Positions 30,435 to 40,114 of a stretch of 64,000 bases of DNA are shown here, one piece after another. The notes beneath the pieces are model-generated. The model did not search any database and was not told the origin of the DNA. It saw nothing but the letters and a program-made list of their open reading frames with translations. The stretch lies in NCBI RefSeq assembly GCF_003254505.1, contig NZ_QFYP01000001.1, positions 1,038,001 to 1,102,000 of the forward strand, given 5' to 3'. Numbering within the stretch: the first letter of the stretch is position 1; the number at the start of each line of letters is the position of its first letter. Source of the stretch: Phenylobacterium hankyongense. Lineage in GTDB: Bacteria; Pseudomonadota; Alphaproteobacteria; Caulobacterales; Caulobacteraceae. Position numbers and translations under genes: made by a program.

Positions 30435-31006
30435 GAGCCGGCTCGCATGTTGGCGAAGTCCATCACCTGCTCGGCGACGGTCGAGAGCTGCCAGGCGTCC
30501 TTGGCCTCGCGGCACGCGCCCGCCTGGTCGAACAGGCCGGAGCTCGCGTTCAGGGCCGCGCCGAACGGCGTCGGCCAGCCCCGCATGGCATGTATGATCG
30601 CCCGCAGCGACATCAAGGCGGTGCCCACCGCCTGCCAGCCGTCGGCGATGATGATCGCGCCCACCGCCTTGCCCTGGAAATAGGGCGCGGCGTCGGCGCG
30701 GGTCAGCTCCAGAGTGTCCAGGGCGTTCTTCACCACGCCCGAGATCGAGCCGTGATAGCCGGGCGAGGCGATGATCACCCCGTCGGCGGAGCGCACCGCG
30801 TCGGCCAGCACCTGCTGGGCCTCGACGATGTCCCCGTCGCGGGGATCGAAGATCGGCAGGGTCGCCAGAAAGGCCCCGCCCAGCAGCAGGGTCTCGGCGC
30901 CCGCCGCCTCTGCGGCGCGCAGGCTGCAGGCCAGCGCCGTCTCGGTGGTCGACCCGGGGCGGATGGTCCCGCCGATGCCGACGATCAAGGGGCGCTTGGC
31001 GCTCAT
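30431..31006 (-). CDS. NADPH-dependent FMN reductase family protein
   Basis: A 191-residue flavodoxin-fold reductase: G-I-G-G-T-I-R-P-G-S-T-T-E-T-A (FMN phosphate loop) at the N-terminus and the S-P-G-Y-H-G-S-I-S-G-V-V-K-N-A-L-D motif in the centre. It probably reduces FMN or a quinone/azo substrate with NADPH. It overlaps both neighbours by 4 nt (ATGA), so it is translationally coupled to the acyl-CoA synthetase before it and ribB after it. Confidence 0.88.
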   Translation of the reverse strand: MSAKRPLIVGIGGTIRPGSTTETALACSLRAAEAAGAETLLLGGAFLATLPIFDPRDGDIVEAQQVLADAVRSADGVIIASPGYHGSISGVVKNALDTLELTRADAAPYFQGKAVGAIIIADGWQAVGTALMSLRAIIHAMRGWPTPFGAALNASSGLFDQAGACREAKDAWQLSTVAEQVMDFANMRAGS

Positions 31007-32751
31007 GCGGCCGCGGTCTCGTCGGCGAACACCTTCTTCAGCTCGGTCTTGAGGATCTTGCCGTTGGCGTTGCGCGGCAGGGTCTCGGGCCAGAAGGCGA
31101 CCTTCACCGGGACCTTGAAGCCGGCCAGGCGCTCGCGGACCCAGGCCCTGAGCTCGGCCTCCGTCGCCGTTCCGCCGGGTTTCAGGTGCACCACCGCCGC
31201 CGGTTCCTCGCCAAGGGTCTTGTGCGGCACGCCGACGATCGCGGCGTCCATCACGTCCGGGTGGTCGTAAAGCACGTTCTCCACCTCGACGCAGTAGATG
31301 TTCTCGCCGCCGCGGATCAGCATGTCCTTGGCCCGGTCGATGATGAACAGGAAGCCTTCCTCGTCCAGCCGCGCCAGATCGCCGGTCCGCAGCCAGCCGT
31401 CCACGAAGGTCTCGGCGGTGGCCTCCGGCTTGTTCCAATAGCCCTTCACGACCTGAGGGCCCTTGACCCACAGCTCACCGACCGCGCCGGGCGGCAGGAC
31501 GGTCACCCCGTCCGCAGGATCGCGGATCTGCATCTCGCCCACCGGCGCGGCGGGGCCGGCGCTGTCGGGGCGGTTCTCATAGTCCTTGCCCAGGTGGGAG
31601 GTGAAGGTGGCGGTGGTCTCGGTCATCCCCCAGCCGTTGCCCGGCTGCGAGCCCGGGAACACCTCGGCGATCTTGCGCACCAGCTCCGGCGCCGACGGCG
31701 CGCCGCCGTAGGTCACCGCCACCAGCGAGGAGAGGTCGTACCTGCTGCGCGCCGGATGCTCGATCAGCTGCCAGGCGATGGTCGGCACCCCGCCGGTGGA
31801 GTTGACCTTCTCGCGCTCGATCAGCCGCATGGCCGGCTCGGCGTCCCAGCGCCGCATCAGCACGATCTTGCCGCCGGAATTGAGGGTCGGCGACAGGGTG
31901 GCGGAAAGGCCGGTGGCATGGAACAGCGGCACCACCAGCAGGGTGGTCCGCTGCGGCAGCTTGTGCGGATCGCTCTCCGGCAGCGGCTGGCCGGCGCGCA
32001 GGAAGTTCCGCGCCGCCGAAACCCCGCTCGCCCCGATGTTCGAGGTCATGTTCCGGTGGGTGCCGAGCGCGCCCTTCGGCTTTCCCGTGGTGCCGGAGGT
32101 ATAGAGGATGGTGGCGTCGTCCTCCGGCCCCAGCGGCACGTCGGGCAGGGGCCGCTCGGGGAGCGCCGCCCAGCCGGCCACCGGGCCGATCACGTCGTCC
32201 AGCCGCCGCACGCGCGGATCGGCCGTCTCGTCCTTCAGCCGCGCGACGTAGACCCGCTCCAGGTCCGGCAGGCTGTCGAAATGCTCGGCGATCCGCCCCA
32301 GCCGCTCGTCGTCCACGAAGGCGACCTTGGCCCCGGAGTCGGCCAGGCCGTACTGCAGCTCCGCCCCGGTCCACCAGGCGTTCAGCGGGGTGACGATGGC
32401 GCCGGTCAGCACGCCGGCGAAGAAGGCCACCGGCCATTCCGGCAGGTTGCGCATGATCACCGCCACCCGGTCGCCCTTCCTCACCCCGTCGGCGACCAGC
32501 TGGTGGGCGAGCGTCAGCGTGGCGCGGGCGAAGGCCTCGTAGGTGGCGCGGTCGTCGTCGTAGACGATGAACTCGCGGTCCTTGAAGGCGCGGCCGTTGA
32601 TGAAGACGTCGCGCAGGGTCGGCGGGGCATGCTTCCACACCCGGGTCGGGATCCCGCGGATTACCGCCTCCTCGATCTCGAAGCGCCCGCCCGGCGCCGT
32701 CAGCCGGCGGTGGGCCTCGGCGATGGACATGACCGGCCAGGCGTCGCTCAT
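31003..32751 (-). CDS. Acyl-CoA synthetase (AMP-forming)
   Basis: A 582-residue ANL-superfamily ligase. Signatures: Y-T-S-G-T-T-G-K-P-K-G (P-loop), G-N-G-W-G-M-T-E-T-T, G-D-L-A-R-L-D-E-E-G-F-L, R-G-G-E-N-I-Y-C-V-E-V-E, and the C-terminal catalytic-lysine motif N-A-N-G-K-I-L-K. It activates a fatty or aromatic carboxylic acid with ATP and CoA. The start lies one base beyond the acyl-CoA dehydrogenase stop. The exact acid is unknown. Confidence 0.93.
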   Translation of the reverse strand: MSDAWPVMSIAEAHRRLTAPGGRFEIEEAVIRGIPTRVWKHAPPTLRDVFINGRAFKDREFIVYDDDRATYEAFARATLTLAHQLVADGVRKGDRVAVIMRNLPEWPVAFFAGVLTGAIVTPLNAWWTGAELQYGLADSGAKVAFVDDERLGRIAEHFDSLPDLERVYVARLKDETADPRVRRLDDVIGPVAGWAALPERPLPDVPLGPEDDATILYTSGTTGKPKGALGTHRNMTSNIGASGVSAARNFLRAGQPLPESDPHKLPQRTTLLVVPLFHATGLSATLSPTLNSGGKIVLMRRWDAEPAMRLIEREKVNSTGGVPTIAWQLIEHPARSRYDLSSLVAVTYGGAPSAPELVRKIAEVFPGSQPGNGWGMTETTATFTSHLGKDYENRPDSAGPAAPVGEMQIRDPADGVTVLPPGAVGELWVKGPQVVKGYWNKPEATAETFVDGWLRTGDLARLDEEGFLFIIDRAKDMLIRGGENIYCVEVENVLYDHPDVMDAAIVGVPHKTLGEEPAAVVHLKPGGTATEAELRAWVRERLAGFKVPVKVAFWPETLPRNANGKILKTELKKVFADETAAA

Positions 32752-32752
32752 C

Positions 32753-34096
32753 TCAGACCGCCTCGGCCTTGGCCGCGTCGCGCCGGCCGCCGCGGGCGGC
32801 GTAGGCCTCCCGCAGCTCGCCCAGCTCCTTGGCGTAGCGCTTCTCCGCCTCCTCGCGCAGGCGCGGGATGTGGTAGCCGGGGAAGAGGTCGTTGTCGGGC
32901 CGGTAGTCCTTCAGCACCTGCTTGGCGACGGTGACCTTGTGCACCTCGGTCGGTCCGTCGGCGATGCCCATGACCAGGCTCGAGGTCACCATGTGCATGA
33001 ACGGCATCTCGTTGGAGACGCCCAGCGCGCCGTGCAGGTGCGCGGCCTTGGTGGCGATGTCGTGGTAGACCTTGGGCATCGCCACCTTGATGGCGGCGAT
33101 GTCCTTGCGGACCTTCTGGTAGTCCTTGTGCTTGTCGATCAGCCAGGCGGTGCGCAGCACCAGCAGGCGGAACATCTCCAGCTGGATCCAGCTGTCGGCG
33201 ATCTGCTCCTGGACCATCTGCAGGTCAGCGAGGCGGCCGTCGCGGGTGGTGCGGCTGACCGCGCGGCGGCACATCAGGTCGAGCGCGTTCTTGCAGGCCC
33301 CGACCGTGCGCATGGCGTGGTGCACGCGTCCGCCGCCCAGCCGCACCTGGGCGATGATGAAGGCGGCGCCGCGCTCCCCCAGCAGGGCGTCGTAGGGCAG
33401 GCGGACGTCGGTGTAGCGGACGTAGCCCTCGTTGCCGCCGCCGATCTCGCCGCCGCCGCCGACCGCCACGTTGCGGATGATCTCCACGCCCGGGGTGTCG
33501 GTGGGCACCAGGAAGATCGAGGTGCGCCGGTAGGGGTCCTTGGCGTCGGGGTCGGTCACCGCATAGAGCACCAGGACCTTGGAATAGCGGGCGTTGGTGG
33601 AGAACCACTTCTCGCCGTTGATCACCCATTCGTCGCCGTCCAGCACCGCGCGGGTCTTGAAGGTCAGCGGGTCGGAGCCGCCGGTGGGCTCGGACATAGA
33701 GAAGGCCGAGCGGATGTCGCCGTTCAGCAGCGGCCACAGCCAGCGCGTCTTCTGCGCCTCGGTGCCGTAGTGGGCGATGATCTCGGCGTTGCCGGAGTCG
33801 GGCGCCTGGCAGCCGAACACCGTCGGGGCCAGCCCATTGCGGCCCAGCTTCTCGTTCATCAGCGCGAGCTTCACCTGGCCGAAGCCCTGGCCGCCGAGCT
33901 CGGGGCCCAGGTGGCAGGCCCACAGGCCCTGGTCCTTCACCTTCTGCTGCAGCGGTCGGATGAATTTCTCGCGGCCCAAGGAGCCGTGCACGGCCATGCC
34001 CAGGTGGGAGAGCGGCTCGACCTCCTCGCGCATGAACGCTTCGATCCAGTCCAGCTTCGTCTGGAACTCGGGGTCGGTCTCGAAATCCCAGGCCAT
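32753..34096 (-). CDS. Acyl-CoA dehydrogenase family protein
   Basis: A 447-residue FAD enzyme of the ACAD family: F-S-M-S-E-P-T-G-G-S-D-P (flavin/substrate loop), I-N-G-E-K-W-F-S-T-N-A, R-T-V-G-A-C-K-N-A-L-D-L, and the C-terminal H-G-A-L-G-V-S-N-E-M-P region. GGGAGGA precedes the ATG at 34096, the start of homology, although the frame is open upstream. First gene of the ACAD-synthetase-FMN reductase-ribB run. Likely a CoA-thioester oxidation step. Confidence 0.93.
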   Translation of the reverse strand: MAWDFETDPEFQTKLDWIEAFMREEVEPLSHLGMAVHGSLGREKFIRPLQQKVKDQGLWACHLGPELGGQGFGQVKLALMNEKLGRNGLAPTVFGCQAPDSGNAEIIAHYGTEAQKTRWLWPLLNGDIRSAFSMSEPTGGSDPLTFKTRAVLDGDEWVINGEKWFSTNARYSKVLVLYAVTDPDAKDPYRRTSIFLVPTDTPGVEIIRNVAVGGGGEIGGGNEGYVRYTDVRLPYDALLGERGAAFIIAQVRLGGGRVHHAMRTVGACKNALDLMCRRAVSRTTRDGRLADLQMVQEQIADSWIQLEMFRLLVLRTAWLIDKHKDYQKVRKDIAAIKVAMPKVYHDIATKAAHLHGALGVSNEMPFMHMVTSSLVMGIADGPTEVHKVTVAKQVLKDYRPDNDLFPGYHIPRLREEAEKRYAKELGELREAYAARGGRRDAAKAEAV

Positions 34097-34279
34097 GCGG
34101 TCCTCCCATGCCTCGTCGACGAGGTCGTCTTTCGTAATAGCGGTACGAGCACGCCCCGTCCGGGACGCCGCAAGCATTATCAAACGGCTGTTGGAACCCT
34201 GCAACGGCGGTTGTGGCGCGGCGATGGCCCAGGCAAAAAGATCGGCAGGCCCAGAGGCTGCGGCCACGGAGACGCACGG

Positions 34280-35503
34280 ATGAGCAAGGCCAAGTCGTTG
34301 GGGTTCTCGCGCGAACGCCTGCAGCGGATCGACCGCTTCATCCAGGACCGCTACATCGCGCCCGGCCGCCTGCCCTGCGCCCAGGTGCTGGTGGCCCGCA
34401 AGGGCGAGGTGGTCCACCAGACGCTGCTGGGCCAGCAGGACCCCGAACGCGGCGTTCCGCTCGCCGAGGACACGGTCTTCCGCATCTATTCGATGACCAA
34501 GCCGGTGACCTGCGTCGCCCTGATGACCCTGGTCGAGGAGGGATTGATCGCCCTCGACGATCCGGTCGCCCGGCACATCCCGGAGTGGAAGAACCTCGGC
34601 GTGTTCGCCGCCGGCCTGGAAGGCGCGTTCATGTCGACGCCGCCGGCCCGGCCGATGCAGGTGGTGGACCTGATGCGCCACACCTCGGGCCTGACCTACG
34701 GCTTCCAGAACCGCACCAACGTCGACGCCGCCTACCGCAAGCTGAAGCTCGAGGACTTCGACACCGGCGACCTCGACGCCATGGTCGCCACGCTGGCGAA
34801 CATCCCGCTGGAGTTCTCGCCCGGCGAGGCCTGGAACTACTCGGTGTCCACCGATGTGGTCGGCTACCTGGTGCAGAAGATCGCCGGCAAGCCGCTCGAC
34901 CAGGTGTTCCAGGAGCGGATCTTCGGGCCGCTGAACATGGCCGACACCGGCTTCGTCGTGCGCGAGGACCAGAAGGCGCGGTTCGCCGCCTGCTACTCCG
35001 CCACGCCCCAAGGCGGGCTGAAGCTGCAGGACGATCCGCAGGCCAGCCCCTATCTGGCGGCGCCGAAGCTGCTCTCCGGCGGCGGCGGCCTGGTGTCGAC
35101 CGCGGCCGACTACCTGCGCTTCGCCAACATGCTGGTGAACGGCGGCGAGCTGGACGGCGCGCGGATCCTGGCGCCCAAGACCCTGCGGCTGATGGCCTCG
35201 AACCACCTGCCCGGCGGCGCCGACCTGACGCAGATGTCGCGCTCGCTGTTCTCGGAGAGCACCAACGCCGGGATCGGCTTCGGGCTCGGCTTCGCGGTGG
35301 TGTTCGATCCGCCCAAGACCCTGATCCCCTGCAGCCAGGGCGAGTTCTACTGGGGCGGCATGGCCTCGACCGCCTTCTGGGTCGACCCGGCCGAGAAGGT
35401 CACGGTGGTGTTCATGACCCAGCTGATCCCGTCGTCCACCTATCCTATTCGGCGGGAGCTTCGGACCTTGGTCTACTCGGCGCTGATGGAGAGCCAAGCC
35501 TAG
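34280..35503 (+). CDS. Beta-lactamase-family serine hydrolase
   Basis: A 407-residue class C/esterase-type hydrolase of the beta-lactamase-like family. The nucleophile motif is S-M-T-K (in I-Y-S-M-T-K-P-V-T), followed by R-H-T-S-G-L-T-Y-G and the tyrosine motif W-N-Y-S-V-S. There is no signal peptide, so an esterase or peptidase role in the cytoplasm is more likely than antibiotic resistance. Divergent from the acyl-CoA dehydrogenase. Its last 59 nt overlap the convergent MATE gene. Confidence 0.9.
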   Translation: MSKAKSLGFSRERLQRIDRFIQDRYIAPGRLPCAQVLVARKGEVVHQTLLGQQDPERGVPLAEDTVFRIYSMTKPVTCVALMTLVEEGLIALDDPVARHIPEWKNLGVFAAGLEGAFMSTPPARPMQVVDLMRHTSGLTYGFQNRTNVDAAYRKLKLEDFDTGDLDAMVATLANIPLEFSPGEAWNYSVSTDVVGYLVQKIAGKPLDQVFQERIFGPLNMADTGFVVREDQKARFAACYSATPQGGLKLQDDPQASPYLAAPKLLSGGGGLVSTAADYLRFANMLVNGGELDGARILAPKTLRLMASNHLPGGADLTQMSRSLFSESTNAGIGFGLGFAVVFDPPKTLIPCSQGEFYWGGMASTAFWVDPAEKVTVVFMTQLIPSSTYPIRRELRTLVYSALMESQA

Positions 35504-37013
35504 CGCTTTCGCCGTCGGTGACCGCCTCGCTCTCGTCCATCATGGGCGGCCCGAGCCCGGTGTCGGGGGCGTCGGCGCTGGGGGTGACCTTGAGCATGCG
35601 GCCCTTGCGCCAGCCGCCCCACAGGAAGTAGCCGGCCGCCAGCAGGCAGGTGGTGGCGCTGCCGACCGGGAAGCTGATCCAGATCGCGTCGGCGCCCAGG
35701 TGCGGGGTCAGCACGCTGGCCAGCGGCACCCGCACGCCCCACAGCGAGATGATCATCGCCAGCAACGGCGGCCAGACCGCGCCGGTGGCCCGCACGATGC
35801 CGGAGAAGATGAACGCCACCCCGAACGGGATGAAGCCCCAGAGCACATACGAGTTGATGTGCACCGCGATCGGCAGCGACGGGCTCGCCCCCGGCAGGAA
35901 GGCCCTCAGCACCCAGGGGTCGGCCAGGTAGATCACCAGCACCGGCAGGCCGGTGAACAGCACCGCATAGCCGGCGCCGATCCAGGCCACCCGCTCGACC
36001 CGGTCCATCCGGCCGGCGCCGACGTTCTGCGCGGCCATGGAGGAGACCGCCGCGCCGAGCGCCATGGCCGGCATCTGCACATAGGTCCACAGCTGCGTCG
36101 CCGCGCCGTAGGCCGCCGAGGTGTGCACCCCGTAGCGGTTGACGAAGCTCATCATGGTCACCGCCGCCAGGCTGATGACGATCATCTGGAAGCCCATCGG
36201 CAGGCCCTTCAGGACCAGCGTGCGGATGATGCCGAAGTCGGGGATCAGCAGCCGCCATTCGCCGGGCCGCAGCACCAGGATCGAATTGGAGCGGTAGAGG
36301 TGGACCAGCATCGCCCCCAGGGTGAGGGTCTGGGCGACCAGGGTGGAGGTGGCCGAGCCGGCGATCCCCAGCCTCGGGAACGGTCCGAAGCCGGTGATCA
36401 GCATCGGGTTGAGCACCACGTCGAGGCCGACCACCATCAGCGAGAAGTAGAACGGCGTGCGCGAATCCCCGGTCGCCCGCTGGGCCATCATGGTGAAGCT
36501 GAAGAAGTAGACGAACGGCATGGCCGCGAAGATCACCCGCAGGTAGGCGATGGCGTCGGCGCGGGCGTCGGCAGGCGTGCCCATGGCGTCGAGGATGTGC
36601 GGGGTCAGCGCTGCGCCGGCGACCCCGACCGCCAGCGACAGCACGATGAAGAAGGTCGTGCAGCTGCCGACCACCTTCTTGGCCAGCGCCCGGTCGTTCG
36701 CGCCGATCGCCTGGCCGATCATGATGTTGGCGGCCATCGAGACGCCGAACACCGCGCCCAGCATCAGGAAGAAGATCTGGTTGGCGTTGGAGATGGCGGT
36801 CAGCGCCGCCTCGCCCAGGATGTGGCTGACCCAGACGGCGTTGGCCGAGCCGTTCAGCGACTGCAGGATGTTGGAGCCCAGCACCGGCAGGGCGAAGGTG
36901 ATCAGTGTCTTGCCGATCGGGCCGGTGGTCAGGTCCGCGCCGCCGCGCCGGCCGGCGACGCCGCCGGGGACCGGGCCCGGGCGGCTCGCAGCGGTGTCGT
37001 TCCTGGCTGCCAA
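35445..37013 (-). CDS. MATE-family efflux transporter
   Basis: A 522-residue membrane protein with about 12 helices arranged in two homologous halves, typical of MATE (NorM/DinF-like) drug/cation antiporters. Matching stretches: L-T-T-G-P-I-G-K-T-L-I-T-F-A-L-P-V near the first helix and V-L-K-G-L-P-M-G-F-Q-M at the start of the second half. The start is a TTG at 37013; the hydrophilic 27-residue leader is uncertain. The C-terminal Ser/Pro-rich tail overlaps the end of the serine hydrolase gene on the other strand. Confidence 0.92.
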   Translation of the reverse strand: MAARNDTAASRPGPVPGGVAGRRGGADLTTGPIGKTLITFALPVLGSNILQSLNGSANAVWVSHILGEAALTAISNANQIFFLMLGAVFGVSMAANIMIGQAIGANDRALAKKVVGSCTTFFIVLSLAVGVAGAALTPHILDAMGTPADARADAIAYLRVIFAAMPFVYFFSFTMMAQRATGDSRTPFYFSLMVVGLDVVLNPMLITGFGPFPRLGIAGSATSTLVAQTLTLGAMLVHLYRSNSILVLRPGEWRLLIPDFGIIRTLVLKGLPMGFQMIVISLAAVTMMSFVNRYGVHTSAAYGAATQLWTYVQMPAMALGAAVSSMAAQNVGAGRMDRVERVAWIGAGYAVLFTGLPVLVIYLADPWVLRAFLPGASPSLPIAVHINSYVLWGFIPFGVAFIFSGIVRATGAVWPPLLAMIISLWGVRVPLASVLTPHLGADAIWISFPVGSATTCLLAAGYFLWGGWRKGRMLKVTPSADAPDTGLGPPMMDESEAVTDGESARLGSPSAPSRPRSEAPAE

Positions 37014-37250
37014 GACCCCGGTTCCCCATGCGCGTCGGCGCGTCTTCCCGGCCGAGACAGGCGATCACGGCGGATAGGAAAGCCGGGCTGACTCAGGGGG
37101 ATTGCGGAGCACAGTACGACCCGCCGTGCGCCCGCTTCAACCCTTTCGCCGCGGCGTCACGGTCTTGAGCGCTCGCCATTTCGTTGTAAGAGGGCGCGGG
37201 GACGAGTGGGTTTTTCGCGGCTTTACGGGCCGCCGGGTTAGAAAGACGGC

Positions 37251-38300
37251 ATGAAGATCCTGATTACGGGCGGGGCCGGATTCATCGGATCGGCTGTGGT
37301 GCGCAGGGCCGTCGCCGACGGCCACGCGGTCGTGAACCTCGACGCCCTGACCTATTCGGCCAACCTCGACAACGTCGCCGGCGTGGCGTCGAGCCCGCTC
37401 TACGCCTTCGAGCAGGCCGACATCTGCGACGCGGGCAAGGTCGCGGCGATCTTCGCGCGCCACCAGCCGGACGCGGTGATGCACCTGGCCGCGGAGTCCC
37501 ACAACGACCGCGCCATCGAGGGGCCGCTGGACTTCGTGCGCACCAATGTCATGGGCACGGCGGTGCTGCTGGAAGCCGCCCGCGCGCACTGGAACGGCCT
37601 GCCGGCCGACAGGAAGGCGGTTTTCCGCTTCCACCACGTCTCCACCGACGAGGTGTTCGGGGCGCTCGGCGAGGACGGCCAGTTCACCGAGGACACGCCC
37701 TACGACCCCAACTCGCCCTATTCGGCGTCCAAGGCCGGCGCCGACCACCTGGTGCGCGCCTGGGGCCGCACGTTTGGCCTGCCGGTGGTGCTGACCAACT
37801 GCGCCAACAACTACGGCCCGTTCCAATTCCCCGAGAAGCTGATCCCGACGGTGATTTCCCGGGCCCTGGAGGGCAAGTCGATCCCGGTCTACGGCGACGG
37901 CCGCCAGGTCCGCGACTGGCTGCACGTGGACGACCACGCCGAGGCGCTGCTGCTGGTGCTGCAGAAGGGCCGCCGCGACCAGACCTACTGCATCGGCGGC
38001 GACTCCACGAAACGCAACATCGAGGTCATCCGCATGCTCTGCGAGCACCTCGACCGCTTCGCCCCCGCCAACACCGCCCACGCCGAGAAGATCACCTTCG
38101 TCGCCGACCGTCCGGGCCACGACTTCCGCTACTCGATCGACGCCTCCAAGCTGAAGGCCGAGCTGGGCTGGGAGCCGCGGATGCCGCTGCTGGAAGGGCT
38201 GGAGGACACCGTTCGCTGGTACGTCGAGAACGCCGACTGGGTGGACGGCATCCGCCAGCGCGGCTTTCACTCCGAGCGGCTGGGGCTGGTGAAGGCATGA
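37251..38300 (+). CDS. rmlB: dTDP-glucose 4,6-dehydratase
   Basis: A 349-residue SDR enzyme that converts dTDP-glucose to dTDP-4-keto-6-deoxyglucose. Features: G-G-A-G-F-I-G-S (NAD), V-S-T-D-E-V-F-G with the catalytic Asp/Glu, Y-S-A-S-K-A-G-A-D (Tyr/Lys), and R-D-W-L-H-V-D-D-H. The conserved A-A-E-S-H-V-D-R-S-I block reads [10 protein letters not shown] here. First gene of rmlB-rmlD-rmlA; overlaps rmlD by 4 nt. Confidence 0.95.
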   Translation: MKILITGGAGFIGSAVVRRAVADGHAVVNLDALTYSANLDNVAGVASSPLYAFEQADICDAGKVAAIFARHQPDAVMHLAAESHNDRAIEGPLDFVRTNVMGTAVLLEAARAHWNGLPADRKAVFRFHHVSTDEVFGALGEDGQFTEDTPYDPNSPYSASKAGADHLVRAWGRTFGLPVVLTNCANNYGPFQFPEKLIPTVISRALEGKSIPVYGDGRQVRDWLHVDDHAEALLLVLQKGRRDQTYCIGGDSTKRNIEVIRMLCEHLDRFAPANTAHAEKITFVADRPGHDFRYSIDASKLKAELGWEPRMPLLEGLEDTVRWYVENADWVDGIRQRGFHSERLGLVKA

Positions 38301-39199
38301 GCGTCCGCATCCTGCAGTTCGGAACCACCGGCCAGGTCGCCCGCGAGCTGCTGCGCCAGGCGCCGTCCTACGATCTGGCGATCACCGCCCTGTCGCGGGC
38401 CGAGGTCGACTTCGCCGATCCGGAGGCCGCCGCCGCCGCCGTCGAGCAGGCGCGGCCGGAGCTGGTGATCGTCGCCGCCGCCTATACCGCCGTCGACCAG
38501 GCGGAGACCGACCGCGAGCTCGCCTACACTGTCAACGCCGAGACCCCCGCCGCCATCGCCCAGGCCGCCGCCCGCGCCGGCGCGGCCGTGGTCCACTTCT
38601 CCACCGACTATGTGTTCGCCGGCGACAAGCCCGAGCCCTACCGCGAGGACGACCCCACCGGCCCGCTCAGCGTCTATGGCGCCACCAAGCTGGCCGGCGA
38701 GCTCGCCGTCGTCGCCAGCTGCCCCCGCGCCCTGGTGCTGCGGACCTCGTGGGTGGTGTCGGCGCACGGCCGCAACTTCGTGAAGACCATGCTGCGCCTG
38801 GCCCGCGAGGGGCAGCCGTTGCGCGTCGTCGACGACCAGTTCGGCCGCCCGACCGCGGCCGCCGACCTCGCCGGCTTCGTCCTCAGCCAGGCCCCGCGCC
38901 TGGCCGGGACGCCTTCCGGGGGCCCGGTCTTCGGCGTGCATCACTTCGCCAACGCCGGCGAGACCAGCTGGCGCGGCTTCGCCCAAGGGGTGCTCGCACT
39001 CGCCATGGGGCCCGCCGCCCCGCAGGTCGCTCCGATCGCCACCGCCGAGCGCCCGGCTCCGGCCCGGCGTCCGCTGCGCGGCACGCTCGACACCGGCAAG
39101 CTGGAGCGCACCTTCGGCGTCACGCCGCGGCCGTGGCGCGACGCCGTCGCCGAGATCGTCGCCGAGCTCGCCGCCCAGCCGCAGGCGTCCGCGGCATGA
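38297..39199 (+). CDS. rmlD: dTDP-4-dehydrorhamnose reductase
   Basis: A 300-residue SDR reductase that makes dTDP-L-rhamnose. Features: [11 protein letters not shown] near the start, [19 protein letters not shown], and [13 protein letters not shown] overlaps join it to both rmlB and rmlA. The rmlC epimerase that makes its substrate is not in this cluster. Confidence 0.95.
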   Translation: MSVRILQFGTTGQVARELLRQAPSYDLAITALSRAEVDFADPEAAAAAVEQARPELVIVAAAYTAVDQAETDRELAYTVNAETPAAIAQAAARAGAAVVHFSTDYVFAGDKPEPYREDDPTGPLSVYGATKLAGELAVVASCPRALVLRTSWVVSAHGRNFVKTMLRLAREGQPLRVVDDQFGRPTAAADLAGFVLSQAPRLAGTPSGGPVFGVHHFANAGETSWRGFAQGVLALAMGPAAPQVAPIATAERPAPARRPLRGTLDTGKLERTFGVTPRPWRDAVAEIVAELAAQPQASAA

Positions 39200-40092
39200 G
39201 GCGCGGCATCATCCTGGCCGGCGGCTCCGGCACCCGGCTGCACCCGCTGACGCTGGCGGTCTCCAAGCAGCTGCTGCCGGTCTACGACAAGCCGATGATC
39301 TACTATCCGCTGTCGGTCCTGCTGCTGGCCGGCGTGCGCGAGATCCTGATCATCACCACGCCGGAGGACCAGCTGTCGTTCAAGCGGCTGCTCGGCGACG
39401 GCTCGCAGATCGGGGTGCGGTTCGAATACGTCGTGCAGCCGAGTCCCGGCGGCCTCGCCGAGGCCTACCTGCTGGGCGAGGACTTCGTGGGCGGCGAGCC
39501 CAGCGTGATGATCCTCGGCGACAACATCTTCTTCGGCCAGAACTTCGGCCAGATGCTGCGCTCGGCCGGCGCGCGGGAGGGCGGCGCCACCGTCTTCGGC
39601 TATCCGGTCCAGGACCCCGAGCGCTACGGCGTGGTGGAGCTGGGCGCCGACGGCCGTGCGATCGGCATCGAGGAGAAGCCGATCGCGCCCAAGTCCAACT
39701 ATGCGGTGACCGGGCTCTATTTCTACGACGGCCGGGCCAGCGAGATGGCCCGCACCCTGTCGCGCTCGGCACGCGGCGAGCTGGAGATCACCGCGCTGAA
39801 CCAGCTCTACCTGGAGGCCGGCGACCTGCACGTGGAGCTGCTCGGCCGCGGCTTCGCCTGGGAGGACGCCGGCACCCACGACAGCCTGATCCAGGCCGGG
39901 GAGCTGATCCGCACCTTCGAGCAGCGCCAGGGCCTGCGCATCGGCTGCATCGAGGAGATCGCCTTCCGCCAGGGCTGGATCGACGCCCAGCAGCTGGCGT
40001 CGATCGGCGCGGCCCAGGCCAAGAGCGAGTACGGCCAGTACCTGCGCCAGCTCGCTGAGCGGCCGATGGCGACCGAGGACCCTGGGGAGTAG
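39196..40092 (+). CDS. rmlA: Glucose-1-phosphate thymidylyltransferase
   Basis: A 298-residue nucleotidyltransferase that makes dTDP-glucose. Features: [15 protein letters not shown], the [15 protein letters not shown] block, G-D-N-I-F-F-G and the E-K-P motif. It overlaps rmlD by 4 nt and is convergent with the permease gene 22 bp away. Product feeds rhamnose-type deoxysugars for surface polysaccharide. Confidence 0.96.
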   Translation: MRRGIILAGGSGTRLHPLTLAVSKQLLPVYDKPMIYYPLSVLLLAGVREILIITTPEDQLSFKRLLGDGSQIGVRFEYVVQPSPGGLAEAYLLGEDFVGGEPSVMILGDNIFFGQNFGQMLRSAGAREGGATVFGYPVQDPERYGVVELGADGRAIGIEEKPIAPKSNYAVTGLYFYDGRASEMARTLSRSARGELEITALNQLYLEAGDLHVELLGRGFAWEDAGTHDSLIQAGELIRTFEQRQGLRIGCIEEIAFRQGWIDAQQLASIGAAQAKSEYGQYLRQLAERPMATEDPGE

Positions 40093-40114
40093 CCGGCCCC
40101 AGACAGAGCCGACC

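Noticed and set aside
32567..34279. Plus-strand open frame leading into the serine hydrolase
   Set aside because: It is antisense to the acyl-CoA dehydrogenase and has Arg/Ala-rich nonsense composition; hydrolase homology starts at 34280.
34280..35503. Antibiotic-resistance beta-lactamase
   Set aside because: No signal peptide, esterase-like motifs and no resistance context; a general serine hydrolase is more likely.
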